A DNA stretch of 64,000 bases from Modestobacter marinus (GTDB taxonomy: Bacteria; Actinomycetota; Actinomycetes; Mycobacteriales; Geodermatophilaceae), in assembly GCF_019799945.1 (NCBI RefSeq), contig NZ_JABGCH010000007.1:1-64000 (forward strand). The letters run 5' to 3'. Below the pieces are notes generated by a model, which saw only the letters and a program-made list of their open reading frames with translations, made no database searches and was not told the DNA's origin. Of this stretch, positions 18,670 to 26,373 are shown in pieces. The position numbers were made by a program, and so were the translations under genes. The first letter of the stretch is position 1. Every line of letters starts with the position of its first letter.

Positions 18670-19761
18670 GCTGCCGAGCTCGACGAGCCGCTGCTTGAGG
18701 ACCTTCTCGGCCCGGTCGGCGTGCACGTTCATGTTGCGCACCGAGGTGTTCAGCTCGGTGGACAGCTGGGTCTTGGTCCGGCCGCCCCAGGTGGTGAGGT
18801 ACCAGGTGGTCCAGCCCAGCACGTTCGCCTGGGCGGCCCGCTGGTCACGCCGCGCGGTGGGGTCGGGGGCGCAGGCCGCGGTCAGCGCGTGCGAGAGCAG
18901 GGTCTGCTCCGCCTCGCCCATGATCTCGTCGGGCACCTCGGTGTTGTCGGGCACGACGAACTCGGCGCCGTCCGCGCCCCCGTCGAGCGACTGGAGGTTG
19001 CGCAGCCCATTGAGGGTCGCGACGGTCTGGGAGTTCCGGCGCAGGGTGGCCACGCTCTGGCCCATGAACGCCGCCAGCTCCCTCTCGCTGGGGCGCCGCT
19101 GGTGCTCGGCGGTGAAGGCGGCGATCGCCTTCTGCTGCTTGTTCTCCGTGTCCGCGGCGGTCCGGCCGTAGGCGTTGCGGCCGAGGTCGTGCACCCACTT
19201 GGACAGCTGGGTCGCCAGGTACGCGCCGAACGGGACCGACTTGGTCTCGTCGTAGGTCGACACGGCCTTGAGCACCCACTCGGCGACCTGCTGGTCGACG
19301 TCGTCGTTGTCGGGCAGGTGCAGCCGGATCGTGCTCATGTTGCGCTGCAGCCGCTTGAGGCTGACCCGGCAGTAGTGCCGGCACAGCTCGTCGAGGAACG
19401 CGGGAGGCAGGTCACGGGGAGCGCGGCGGCGGACATCGGTCTCCGGCCGCAGGCCGACGGTCCCGTACCCGGCGTCGGCGCACCAGTCGCGGATCACGCC
19501 GGCCAGGGACTCGGCGGTCCCCCGCGCGCCGTCGACGCGGTAGAGGCCCTCACCCTCGTCGTAGGTCACGGTGACCCCCGCGGGGAGGGCCGCCCGGAAC
19601 CGGGCGAGCGGCAGCTCCCGGTCGGTGCGGAAGTGGACCCGGTCGCGCGGGGTGATCGGCGCCAGGGCCCAGCCCTCGGACTCGGTCAGGCCGCCGAAGA
19701 CCAGCGGGTCGCGGGAGCGGGTGCGGTCGTCGACCGCGGGGATGGCAGCGTGCAGGGACAC
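18667..19761 (-). CDS. Sigma-70-like regulator with an N-terminal extension
   Basis: This 364-residue protein starts at a GTG (19761) behind a perfect AGGAGG. Residues 1 to about 140 match nothing known to me. From about 140 it resembles a group 3 sigma factor. A region 2-like segment has DNDDVDQQVAEWVLKAVSTY and DETKSVPFGAYLATQLSKWV; compare the family pattern of FDPxxGxxFxxYAxxRIxGAI. Region 3-like QRRPSERELAAFMGQSVATL follows, then a region 4-like HTH (GRTKTQLSTELNTSVRNMNV, HADRAEKVLKQRL). Region 4 is weak and contains an unusual Trp-rich lead (GWTTWYLTTWGG). It sits beside csrA and the hook genes, so a role in motility gene expression is plausible. Whether it binds RNA polymerase is unknown. 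Confidence 0.55.
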   Translation of the reverse strand: MSLHAAIPAVDDRTRSRDPLVFGGLTESEGWALAPITPRDRVHFRTDRELPLARFRAALPAGVTVTYDEGEGLYRVDGARGTAESLAGVIRDWCADAGYGTVGLRPETDVRRRAPRDLPPAFLDELCRHYCRVSLKRLQRNMSTIRLHLPDNDDVDQQVAEWVLKAVSTYDETKSVPFGAYLATQLSKWVHDLGRNAYGRTAADTENKQQKAIAAFTAEHQRRPSERELAAFMGQSVATLRRNSQTVATLNGLRNLQSLDGGADGAEFVVPDNTEVPDEIMGEAEQTLLSHALTAACAPDPTARRDQRAAQANVLGWTTWYLTTWGGRTKTQLSTELNTSVRNMNVHADRAEKVLKQRLVELGS

Positions 19762-19846
19762 CGGTCCTCCTGAGGGGAAGTGCAGGTGGGCGTGGTGGGG
19801 GGGCGGCTCGTCGGAGCGAGCCGAACAGAACGGCGCCGGGTGATCT

Positions 19847-19909
19847 GGCCCCGCGGCAGGGGCCCGCCGCGAGCTTGCGAGGGGTGGGGGGCAGCGGGGT
19901 CCTTCTTCA
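19847..19909 (-). repeat. Hairpin repeat family 1, copy D
   Basis: The outer GGCCCCGC (19847-19854) pairs with GCGGGGTCC (19894-19902). The inner CCCGCCGC pairs with GGGGTGGG with one mismatch around the loop GAGCTTGCGA (19871-19880). The trailing TCCTTCTTCA supplies the stop codon of the 173-residue gene. Confidence 0.8.
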
Positions 19910-20428
19910 GGCCGGGACGGCGAGCGTGGCGTGCTCGGCGAGGAGCTCCACCGGCAGCGGGGTGCGCGGGGCGGGGATGCGCGGGGCGGGGCTGCGCGGC
20001 GTGCTGCGCGGGCGGTCCGCGAAGGCCAGGACGCCGGCCGCGGCGGCCTGCTCGGTCCCGCTGGGCTCCCCGACGTAGACCGGCATGAAGTCGTAGAGGT
20101 CGGTGAACAGGCCGTCGACGAAGGCGTAGGCGGCCTGCGCCTCGGCGGAGAACTTCGCGATCTGCTCCCGCGGCCCGAGCTCGACGCCGACGGTGACCCG
20201 CACGGCGCGGGCGTCACCGGCGAGGCCGGTCAGGGCGAAGGACACCGTCTCGTGCCGGGCGGCCAGCGCGGACAGCGCGGCCAGGCAGCGCCGGGTCGCC
20301 GAACGACGGGGGCGCAGCTGCACGTGCACCACCACCGTGTCCGGGGTCGCGGACTCGGCAGCCGGCAGGCGCAGGTCGGTGGACAGTGCGACCTCGTCGG
20401 ACCGACCTGCAGTTGCGCTGAGTTCCAT
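19907..20428 (-). CDS. Hypothetical protein, 173 residues, between csrA and the sigma-like gene
   Basis: Not recognised. The core (PDTVVVHVQLRPRRSATRRC, ARAVRVTVGVELGPREQIAK, FSAEAQAAYAFVDGLFTDLY) looks like a small alpha/beta domain. The C-terminal 40 residues are a Pro/Arg-rich repeat (SPAPRIPAPRTPLP) encoded by tandem GCGCGGGGCGGGG-type DNA. A DNA hairpin lies just upstream. Position between csrA and the sigma-like gene on the same strand suggests a motility-associated role. Confidence 0.6.
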   Translation of the reverse strand: MELSATAGRSDEVALSTDLRLPAAESATPDTVVVHVQLRPRRSATRRCLAALSALAARHETVSFALTGLAGDARAVRVTVGVELGPREQIAKFSAEAQAAYAFVDGLFTDLYDFMPVYVGEPSGTEQAAAAGVLAFADRPRSTPRSPAPRIPAPRTPLPVELLAEHATLAVPA

Positions 20429-20485
20429 CGTGCTCTCCCCCTGTGACTGGCGTTGGGGAGAGACTTGCGCACCATCACGTGCCGC

Positions 20486-20504
20486 AACGGCGAGACTCGC
20501 CGTT
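20486..20504. promoter_or_regulatory. Inverted repeat upstream of the 173-residue gene
   Basis: AACGGCGA and TCGCCGTT form a perfect 8-bp stem with a GAC loop, about 60 bases before the ATG at 20428, in an unusually AT-rich gap for this window. It could be an operator or an mRNA leader hairpin. Confidence 0.4.
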
Positions 20505-20542
20505 CTGTTACTACTGAGGCAGACGGGATTGAGCGGTAATTG

Positions 20543-20556
20543 GCCCGCTTTCGGGC
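20543..20556 (-). terminator. Small hairpin after csrA
   Basis: GCCCG/CGGGC around a 4-base loop, 10 bases beyond the csrA stop on the minus strand. No T run follows, so it may be a weak terminator or only a leader structure of the next gene. Confidence 0.3.
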
Positions 20557-20565
20557 TTTCCTATG

Positions 20566-20817
20566 TCACTTCTTGTCTGAAGCCCGGACGGAGTCTGGCG
20601 CGAATGTCGACAGGGCGCTCAGCGCGTCCGCGGCCACCTCGGCCGCCAGGCTGTTCGCCTCGGCGATCTGCCGGTAGACCTCCTCCCGGTGGATCGAGAC
20701 CTCGCGGGGCGCCTTGAAGCCGAGGCGGACGGTGCCGCCGCGCACCTCCACGACGTAGACCTCGATGTCCTCCCCGATGCGGATGCTCTCGCCGACGTTG
20801 CGGGTGAGTGTGAGCAC
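20566..20817 (-). CDS. csrA: Carbon storage regulator CsrA (RNA-binding translational regulator)
   Basis: This 83-residue dimeric RNA-binding protein recognises GGA in hairpin loops. The sequence VLTLTRNVGESIRIGEDIEV matches the conserved first strand, and GFKAPREVSIHREEVYRQI carries the RNA-contacting Arg in the VxIHREE strand. The GTG at 20817 is chosen because GGAGGGG precedes it by six bases and translation then begins exactly at the conserved VLTLTR. An ATG at 20832 would add MEGKP and place the Shine-Dalgarno inside the gene. In Gram-positive bacteria CsrA mainly represses flagellin translation and is held by FliW; no fliW is seen here. Confidence 0.95.
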   Translation of the reverse strand: MLTLTRNVGESIRIGEDIEVYVVEVRGGTVRLGFKAPREVSIHREEVYRQIAEANSLAAEVAADALSALSTFAPDSVRASDKK

Positions 20818-20970
20818 TGGTTTCCCCTCCATGGGTGTGTGTCGCCATCCGTGGCACGCCCCGCGCTCCGGCGGGGCACTCCCGGGGTCCCTACCCCGGC
20901 AGTTGGTGCAGTCCCTTCATCGGCGTCCCGGCTCCCGGACCGCACTGGCCGACGGGCCGGGACCGCCCGG

Positions 20971-21882
20971 TCAGCGGAGGAACTCCATGAGCGTCGGCTG
21001 CAGGATCTTCGCCGTCACCGCCAGCGATGCCTGGTAACCGAGCTGCTGGGCCGACAGTTCCATGCTGGCCTTGGGGATGTCGACGTCCTCGATGTCCTTC
21101 CGCTGCGCGTTCAGTGCCAGCTCGCGGGTGATGTTGAGCTCTGCAGCCTTCTGCACGCGGGAGCTGCGGGCGCCGACGGTCGCCTGCGCGGTGCTGATCC
21201 GGTCCTGGGCGGCGTCGAGCGCGGCGAGGTCGGCCGACAGCGCCGCGACGTCGACCGGGCTGGTGTTCAGCTTGTCCGCGATCCCCTGGACGACCGCGAA
21301 CAGGTTCGCCCCGTCCGGGCCGAAGACCTCCGGCCCGGTGACGTCGACGCGCAGCACCTCGTTGTCGCTGATCCGCCGCAGGACCGGGTGGTCCTGGGTG
21401 GAGCCCTCGCCCTGCCCGAGCCCGGCGTAGCTGCCGTCGGGCTGGTAGGCGACCGCGCCGCTGGTGACCCCGCCGAAGATCGGCCGGCCGTTGATGCTCG
21501 TGTTGGCCACGCCGAGCATGTCCGCACGGAGAGCCGTGAGCTCGGTCGCCAGCGCCGCACTGGACGTGGCGTCGTTCCCGCCGGTGTTCAGGCCCTGGAC
21601 CGTCAGCGCCTGGACCCGCTTCAGCAGGTCCTGCAGGCCCTGCAGCGCCGAGTCGGTCTGGTCGAGCCGGCTCTGCGCGTCGGTGATGTTGCGGTCCTGC
21701 TGCGCGACCCGGCCGAGGTCGGACCGGACCTGCATCGACTTGTTGGTGTCGATGGGCGAGTCCGAGGGCCGGTTCAGCACGCGGCCGGTGGCCAGCTGGT
21801 TCTGCACCTTGACGAGGGCGGTCAGGTTGTTGTTCAGCCCGGTGAGGCTGGAGTTCACCATCGCCTTCTGGGTGATGCGCAC
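20971..21882 (-). CDS. flgL: Flagellar hook-associated protein 3 (hook-filament junction)
   Basis: This 303-residue protein has the flagellin-like N-terminal coil (MRITQKAMVNSSLTGLNNNL, VQNQLATGRVLNRPSDSPID) and C-terminal coil (ELNITRELALNAQRKDIEDV, LGYQASLAVTAKILQPTLME) that identify FlgL. It forms the second junction layer between hook and filament. The GTG at 21882 lies five bases past the flgK stop, so the genes are co-transcribed and probably coupled. Confidence 0.93.
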   Translation of the reverse strand: MRITQKAMVNSSLTGLNNNLTALVKVQNQLATGRVLNRPSDSPIDTNKSMQVRSDLGRVAQQDRNITDAQSRLDQTDSALQGLQDLLKRVQALTVQGLNTGGNDATSSAALATELTALRADMLGVANTSINGRPIFGGVTSGAVAYQPDGSYAGLGQGEGSTQDHPVLRRISDNEVLRVDVTGPEVFGPDGANLFAVVQGIADKLNTSPVDVAALSADLAALDAAQDRISTAQATVGARSSRVQKAAELNITRELALNAQRKDIEDVDIPKASMELSAQQLGYQASLAVTAKILQPTLMEFLR

Positions 21883-21887
21883 TCAGG

Positions 21888-23285
21888 TCACCGCCCCACG
21901 AGGCCGGTGTTGTTGATCAGGGTGCTGAGCAGCTCGTCCATCGCGGTGATCATCCGGGCCGCCGCCTGGTAGCCGTGCTGGAAGGTCAGCATCTGCGTCA
22001 TCTCCTCGTCCAGGCTCACGCCCGAGACCGCCTGCCGGTTGGTGTCGACGGTGCTGGTGATCGTCGACTGGATCGTGACGTTGCGGGTGCTGACCGACGC
22101 CTCCACCCCGAGCTGGGTGATGAGCTGCCGGTAGTCGCTGTCCACCCCACCGGTCTCCCCCACCCGGGCCATCGCCAGCGCGTGGGTGCCGTCGGTGGAC
22201 ACCTTCCCGGGGACCGACGACGCGGCCAGCCGACCCGGGTCGGTGATCGCGACCGAGAGGTTGGCGGCCGTGACCGGCCCGCCGCCAGAGCTCACCAGCA
22301 GGTCGCCGCCCGGGGCGCCGTAGGCGTCGGTTCCCGTCGCGTGCGCCGCGTTGACAGCGGCGGCGAGGTCGGCAGCCGTCTTGTCCAGCGCGCCGCGGTA
22401 CTGCGGGATGACCGTGCTGAGCACGTCCACCTCACCACCGGCGGTGCCGCCCACCCGCACCTTCGTCCCGCCTGGCACCGTGACGACGGCGAGCGGCGAG
22501 CCGGCCAGCTCGTCGGCGGTGGTGGCGCCGGTGACGGCGAGCTCGATCCGCGCGGTGCCGGACACCAGGGCGGACCCGCCCACCAGGACGTCCACCATGC
22601 CGTCGACCCCGGGACTGGCGGTGGCGCCGACCTTCTGGGCCAGCGACAGCACCAGGGCGTCGCGCTTGTCGGCCAGCTCGTTGGTGGTCACGCCGGCCTG
22701 GCTGGCCCGCTGGATCGACCGGTTCAGCGCGCTGATCTGGGCGGTCGCGGCGTTGACGTCCTCGACCAGCGTCGCGAGATCCTCGCGCGTCTGCCCCCAC
22801 TGTGCGTCCAGCGTGGCCCGGGTGGTCTGCAGGCTGCCGACGACGGTGGCGGTGCTCTCCAGGACGGCGCGCCGCGCGGCCGGGATGTCGGTCGCGGTGG
22901 ACAGGTCCTCCCAGGACGACCACATCTCGGTCAGCGAGGTCTGCAGGCCGTTCTCGCCGGGCTCGCGGAACGCGTCCTCGATCTGGGCGTACGCCGAGCT
23001 CTGGACCGTGTACCGCGCGTTGGTGGCGTGCTCGGCCAGCGCCCGGTTCTCCGCGAAGCTGTCCCGGATCCGCGCCACGGTGTCAGCGTTGACGCCGCCC
23101 CCGACGTTCTTGCTGACCGAGAAGAAGGCCGGCACGGTGCTCGCGCCGATCGACTGGAGCTCGGCGCGCTGCCGGGAGTAACCGTCGGTGTTGACGTTGG
23201 CGATGTTCTGCGCCGTCACCTCCAGGGCGCGCTGCTGGGCGGCCAGCGCGGTGTTCGCGGTGTTGAGGGTGGAGAGGGCGCTCAC
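21888..23285 (-). CDS. flgK: Flagellar hook-associated protein 1
   Basis: This 465-residue protein carries the rod/hook N-terminal motif (STLNTANTALAAQQRALEVT, AQNIANVNTDGYSRQRAEL) and the C-terminal FlgK coil (VSGVSLDEEMTQMLTFQHGY, AARMITAMDELLSTLINNTG). It is the first hook-filament junction layer. The GTG at 23285 follows GGGAG. It lies between flgN and flgL on the same strand, so chaperone and both junction proteins are in one operon. Confidence 0.95.
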   Translation of the reverse strand: MSALSTLNTANTALAAQQRALEVTAQNIANVNTDGYSRQRAELQSIGASTVPAFFSVSKNVGGGVNADTVARIRDSFAENRALAEHATNARYTVQSSAYAQIEDAFREPGENGLQTSLTEMWSSWEDLSTATDIPAARRAVLESTATVVGSLQTTRATLDAQWGQTREDLATLVEDVNAATAQISALNRSIQRASQAGVTTNELADKRDALVLSLAQKVGATASPGVDGMVDVLVGGSALVSGTARIELAVTGATTADELAGSPLAVVTVPGGTKVRVGGTAGGEVDVLSTVIPQYRGALDKTAADLAAAVNAAHATGTDAYGAPGGDLLVSSGGGPVTAANLSVAITDPGRLAASSVPGKVSTDGTHALAMARVGETGGVDSDYRQLITQLGVEASVSTRNVTIQSTITSTVDTNRQAVSGVSLDEEMTQMLTFQHGYQAAARMITAMDELLSTLINNTGLVGR

Positions 23286-23322
23286 GCGCGTGCTCCCGTC
23301 GTCGTCGGGGCGGTCCCGGTCG

Positions 23323-23808
23323 TCACATCGCACCGTCCAGCGTGACGGCGCGGTAGGCGTTGCCCGCCTGGCGGCCGGAGTGGGTGTACGTGCCGGCCGA
23401 GGGCATCCGCGCGGCCAGCAGGGCGTCGCCGATGGCGGCCAGGCCGCCCTCGACGAGCTCGCGGTTGGCGTCGGACAGGCTGCGCAGCTCGGTGACGAGC
23501 ACCAGCAGGGCCTCGTGGTGCTTGGTGTAGAGGTCGGCCCACGGCTCCGGCGCGGCGTCGGCCAGCTGCCGGAGGGAGGGGTTCGCGTCCAGGCCGAGGC
23601 GACCGGCGATCTGCTCGGTCGCCGCGGCGCGCTCGATCTCCAGGCCGCGCAGCTGGTCGAGGACGACCTCGATCTCGTGTGCGATCCGCGGCAGCCAGCG
23701 CGTCTTGCCGGTGAGGATCAGGTACTGCTTCTCCTCCGCCTTGAACAGCAGCAGGTCGAGCAGCTCGTGCTCGCGCCAGAGCAACGTCGACAGGTGCTGG
23801 TGGTCCAT
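23323..23808 (-). CDS. flgN: FlgN-like flagellar export chaperone
   Basis: This 161-residue helical protein has the FlgN pattern (STLLWREHELLDLLLFKAEE, KQYLILTGKTRWLPRIAHEI, EIERAAATEQIAGRLGLD) with a C-terminal YTHSGRQAGNAYRA tail. FlgN chaperones FlgK and FlgL to the export gate. The gene is immediately upstream of flgK (37 bases). It is divergent from the sigma factor gene. Confidence 0.82.
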   Translation of the reverse strand: MDHQHLSTLLWREHELLDLLLFKAEEKQYLILTGKTRWLPRIAHEIEVVLDQLRGLEIERAAATEQIAGRLGLDANPSLRQLADAAPEPWADLYTKHHEALLVLVTELRSLSDANRELVEGGLAAIGDALLAARMPSAGTYTHSGRQAGNAYRAVTLDGAM

Positions 23809-23903
23809 GCCGGCCGCCCTTCCGTCGTCGTGTGCGGTACGCCAGCGGCCCCGGTGGTGAGGCGCTGTCGAGATCCCATCGGCAGCGCGGCGCGGAGTGT
23901 TCA

Positions 23904-23918
23904 GCCGAGATCATCGGC
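23904..23918. promoter_or_regulatory. Interrupted palindrome in the flgN-fliA divergent promoter region
   Basis: GCCGA and TCGGC flank GATCA (23904-23918), near the middle of the 174-bp gap between the divergent start codons 23808 and 23983. It is a candidate site for a shared regulator. Confidence 0.3.
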
Positions 23919-23982
23919 GGGCGCCCGGATTTCGTCGCCGGACACGGTCCCGAGGGGGCTCCCCTGTGCCGAGAAGGAGGAC

Positions 23983-24996
23983 GTGACAGGAGCCCGCCCC
24001 GTGGTCAGCGACCGCCGGCACCCCGATGCCGACGCGCTGGTGACCACCCACCTGCCGCTCGCCCACTTCGCCGTGAACGCGGTGGCCTCGCGCATCTCGC
24101 TGCCGGGTCACGTCAGCCGGGACGACCTCCTCTCCTGCGCCTCGGTGGCGCTGGTCGAGGTGGCCCGCCGGTTCGACCCGTCGGCCGGCGCCACGTTCGC
24201 GACCTACGCGCTGCCCCGGCTGCAGGGCGCGGTCCTCGACGAGCTCCGCTCCGGGGACTGGGCCAGCAGGTCCGTGCGCGCGGCCGCCCGGCGCACCGAC
24301 GCGGCGGCCGACGCGCTGACCATGAGCCTGGGCCGGCCGCCGACCAAGGAGGAGCTCGCCGAGAGCCTGGGCGTCGCCCGCTCGGAGCTGGACTCCCTGC
24401 AGGTCGACGTGCACCGCGCGGTGATGGTCAGCATCGACGCCGAGACCGGTGCCGACGGCGGGTCGCTGGACCTGCCGGACACCGGGGACTCACCGGAGCG
24501 GGCGCTGATCCGCGGGGAGCGCACCCGGCACCTGCACGAGGCCATCCAGGCCCTGCCCGACAAGCTGGACGAGGTCATCGAGCGCAACTTCTTCGGCGGC
24601 GAGTCCCTGACCGACATCGCCGACTCCCTCGGCGTCACGCTGTCCCGGGTGTCGCAGATGCGCGCCCGGGCGCTGACCCTCCTGCACGCGGCGATGAGCG
24701 AGGTGTGGGAGGGCCGGCCGGTGGCCGCCGGTGGCGGCGTGCGCGCCCGCAACCAGCAGCGCGCCTACGTCGACCGGGTGGCCGCCCGGCAGCTGGCCGA
24801 GCGCCCGTCCGCCCACCCCGTGCCCGCGCCGGCCCGGGGGGTCCCCCGCCCGGCACCGGTCCCGGTCGGTGTCGCGGTCGCCACCGCGCTGGAGCCGGCC
24901 ACCCCGCTCGCCGTCGCCGGCCCGGTGCCGGCCCCGCGGTTACGCGCCCGCTACGACTGGTCGGTCGCCGGCGGGAACGCGGCCCGACCGGCCTGA
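23983..24996 (+). CDS. fliA: Flagellar sigma factor (sigma-28/FliA type)
   Basis: This 337-residue sigma factor contains region 2 (AHFAVNAVASRISLPG, SRDDLLSCASVALVEVARRF, DPSAGATFATYALPRLQGAV, LDELRSGDW), region 3 (LGRPPTKEELAESLGVARSE) and region 4 (ALPDKLDEVIERNFFGGESL, TDIADSLGVTLSRVSQMRAR). Domain order and spacing match FliA/SigD. The last ~90 residues are a Pro/Ala/Val-rich tail not expected in FliA. The GTG at 23983 follows a near-perfect AAGGAGG. The flagellin gene lies directly downstream. No FlgM anti-sigma factor was recognised. Confidence 0.88.
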   Translation: MTGARPVVSDRRHPDADALVTTHLPLAHFAVNAVASRISLPGHVSRDDLLSCASVALVEVARRFDPSAGATFATYALPRLQGAVLDELRSGDWASRSVRAAARRTDAAADALTMSLGRPPTKEELAESLGVARSELDSLQVDVHRAVMVSIDAETGADGGSLDLPDTGDSPERALIRGERTRHLHEAIQALPDKLDEVIERNFFGGESLTDIADSLGVTLSRVSQMRARALTLLHAAMSEVWEGRPVAAGGGVRARNQQRAYVDRVAARQLAERPSAHPVPAPARGVPRPAPVPVGVAVATALEPATPLAVAGPVPAPRLRARYDWSVAGGNAARPA

Positions 24997-25041
24997 ACGG
25001 GCCCGCCGGAAAAAGATCCGGCATTCGGGTCAAGTCCCACC

Positions 25042-25100
25042 CGTAACCAGCCGTTACCAGTCGTGTACCGCCCCGCAGCACGGATGCAGCGGGTTACCAG
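25042..25100 (+). promoter_or_regulatory. Three copies of a GTWACCAG motif upstream of flagellin
   Basis: CGTAACCAG (25042-25050), CGTTACCAG (25052-25060) and GGTTACCAG (25092-25100) lie between the sigma gene and flagellin. The first two are spaced exactly ten bases, about one helical turn, which suits a DNA-binding activator or repressor. Confidence 0.4.
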
Positions 25101-25103
25101 TAA

Positions 25104-25133
25104 GACCCCATCCAAGGAGGATCACCATGGGTC
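25104..25133 (+). promoter_or_regulatory. Flagellin leader hairpin exposing the Shine-Dalgarno, candidate CsrA site
   Basis: GACCCCAT (25104-25111) can pair with ATGGGTC (25127-25133) with one bulged C, leaving a 15-base loop that holds AAGGAGGA. The loop contains two GGA motifs (25116-25118, 25119-25121) and the full Shine-Dalgarno, while the start codon is in the stem. This is the layout of CsrA-repressed leaders; csrA itself is 4.3 kb away. Confidence 0.55.
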
Positions 25134-26272
25134 TGAGCGTCAACACCAACATCTCGGCGATGAACGCCTACCGCAACCTGTCGACCACCAACGACTCGAT
25201 GAGCAAGTCGCTCGAGCGGCTCTCCTCGGGTTACCGGATCAACCGGGCGGCCGACGACGCGGCGGGTCTGGCCATCTCCGAGGGGCTGCGCTCCCAGATC
25301 GGCGGCATCTCCCAGGCCGTGCGCAACACCCAGGACGGCGTCAGCGTCGTGCAGACGGCGGAAGGTGGCCTGAGCACCACCACCTCGATCCTCCAGCGCA
25401 TGCGCGACCTGGCTGTGCAGTCCGCGAACGACAGCAACGACGACAACTCCCGCGCCGCCATCAACGCCGAGACCACGGCGCTGAAGGCGGAGCTCACCCG
25501 GATCGCGGACAAGACCACCTTCAACAACGTGAACCTGCTCGACGGCAGCTTCACCGGCAAGCAGTTCCAGGTGGGCTATGCCTCCGGTGACACCATCAGC
25601 GTCGACATCAACTCGACGGGCGTCACGCCGGCCAAGACCAGCTTCGTCAACGGTGGCGCCACCGCCACCGCCGCGGCTGCGACCTTCGCGGTGGGCACGG
25701 TCAGCGTCACGACCGCTGCCCTGACGGCCAGCACCGACGCCAACGCGATCGCCACCGAGCTGAACGCCGACGGCAACTTCGCCGCGTCGTTCACCGCTGC
25801 GGTGGACTCGAACACCGGCGGTCTGACCATCACCGCCAAGGACGCTGCACAGACCGGTTCCATCACCATCGGCGGCGGGCTGGCCGCGACCGCCGGGGCC
25901 ACGGCTCCGACTGTCTCGGCTGCGGGCACGGCCACCGGCGGCTTCGACGCCACCGACCTGGGCGTCGCCGGCATCACCCTGGCCACGAAGGCGGGCGCCA
26001 ACGCCGCCATCACGGCCATCGACGAGGCGATCACCCAGGTCTCCAGCGCCCGCGCCAACCTCGGTGCGCTGCAGAACCGGTTCGAGCACACCATCAACAA
26101 CCTGAACACGACGAACGAGAACCTGACGGCGTCGGAGTCCCGGATCCGCGACACGGACATGGCCCAGGAGATGACCAACTTCACGCGTACCCAGGTCCTC
26201 ACCCAGGCCGGCACCTCGATGCTGGCCCAGGCCAACCAGTCCACCCAGAGCATCCTCAAGCTCCTGGGCTGA
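25127..26272 (+). CDS. hag: Flagellin
   Basis: This 381-residue filament protein has a conserved N-terminal D0/D1 (MGLSVNTNISAMNAYRNLST, RLSSGYRINRAADDAAGLAI) and C-terminal D1/D0 (SSARANLGALQNRFEHTINN, SRIRDTDMAQEMTNFTRTQV, LAQANQSTQSILKLLG). The central ~145 residues are a Thr/Ala/Gly-rich variable domain. A perfect AAGGAGG precedes the ATG. A strong terminator follows, so it is likely a single-gene, high-level transcript. Confidence 0.97.
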   Translation: MGLSVNTNISAMNAYRNLSTTNDSMSKSLERLSSGYRINRAADDAAGLAISEGLRSQIGGISQAVRNTQDGVSVVQTAEGGLSTTTSILQRMRDLAVQSANDSNDDNSRAAINAETTALKAELTRIADKTTFNNVNLLDGSFTGKQFQVGYASGDTISVDINSTGVTPAKTSFVNGGATATAAAATFAVGTVSVTTAALTASTDANAIATELNADGNFAASFTAAVDSNTGGLTITAKDAAQTGSITIGGGLAATAGATAPTVSAAGTATGGFDATDLGVAGITLATKAGANAAITAIDEAITQVSSARANLGALQNRFEHTINNLNTTNENLTASESRIRDTDMAQEMTNFTRTQVLTQAGTSMLAQANQSTQSILKLLG

Positions 26273-26296
26273 TCCGGTAGCACGACCAGCACCACC

Positions 26297-26332
26297 CACT
26301 GAGGGGGGAGGCCCCGGCCTCCCCCCTCAGTG
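26297..26332 (+). terminator. Strong terminator after flagellin
   Basis: CACTGAGGGGGGAGGCC pairs perfectly with GGCCTCCCCCCTCAGTG (17 bp) around a 2-base apex. It is one of the most stable hairpins in the window and separates flagellin from fliD. Confidence 0.88.
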
Positions 26333-26373
26333 CGTGCACGACCGTCCCCCGTCGAGAGAGGAAACGCAGCCCC

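Noticed and set aside
24997-25126. Standard sigma-28 promoter (TAAA-N15-GCCGATAA) for flagellin
   Set aside because: No convincing match in the gap; the best candidates miss one or both elements.
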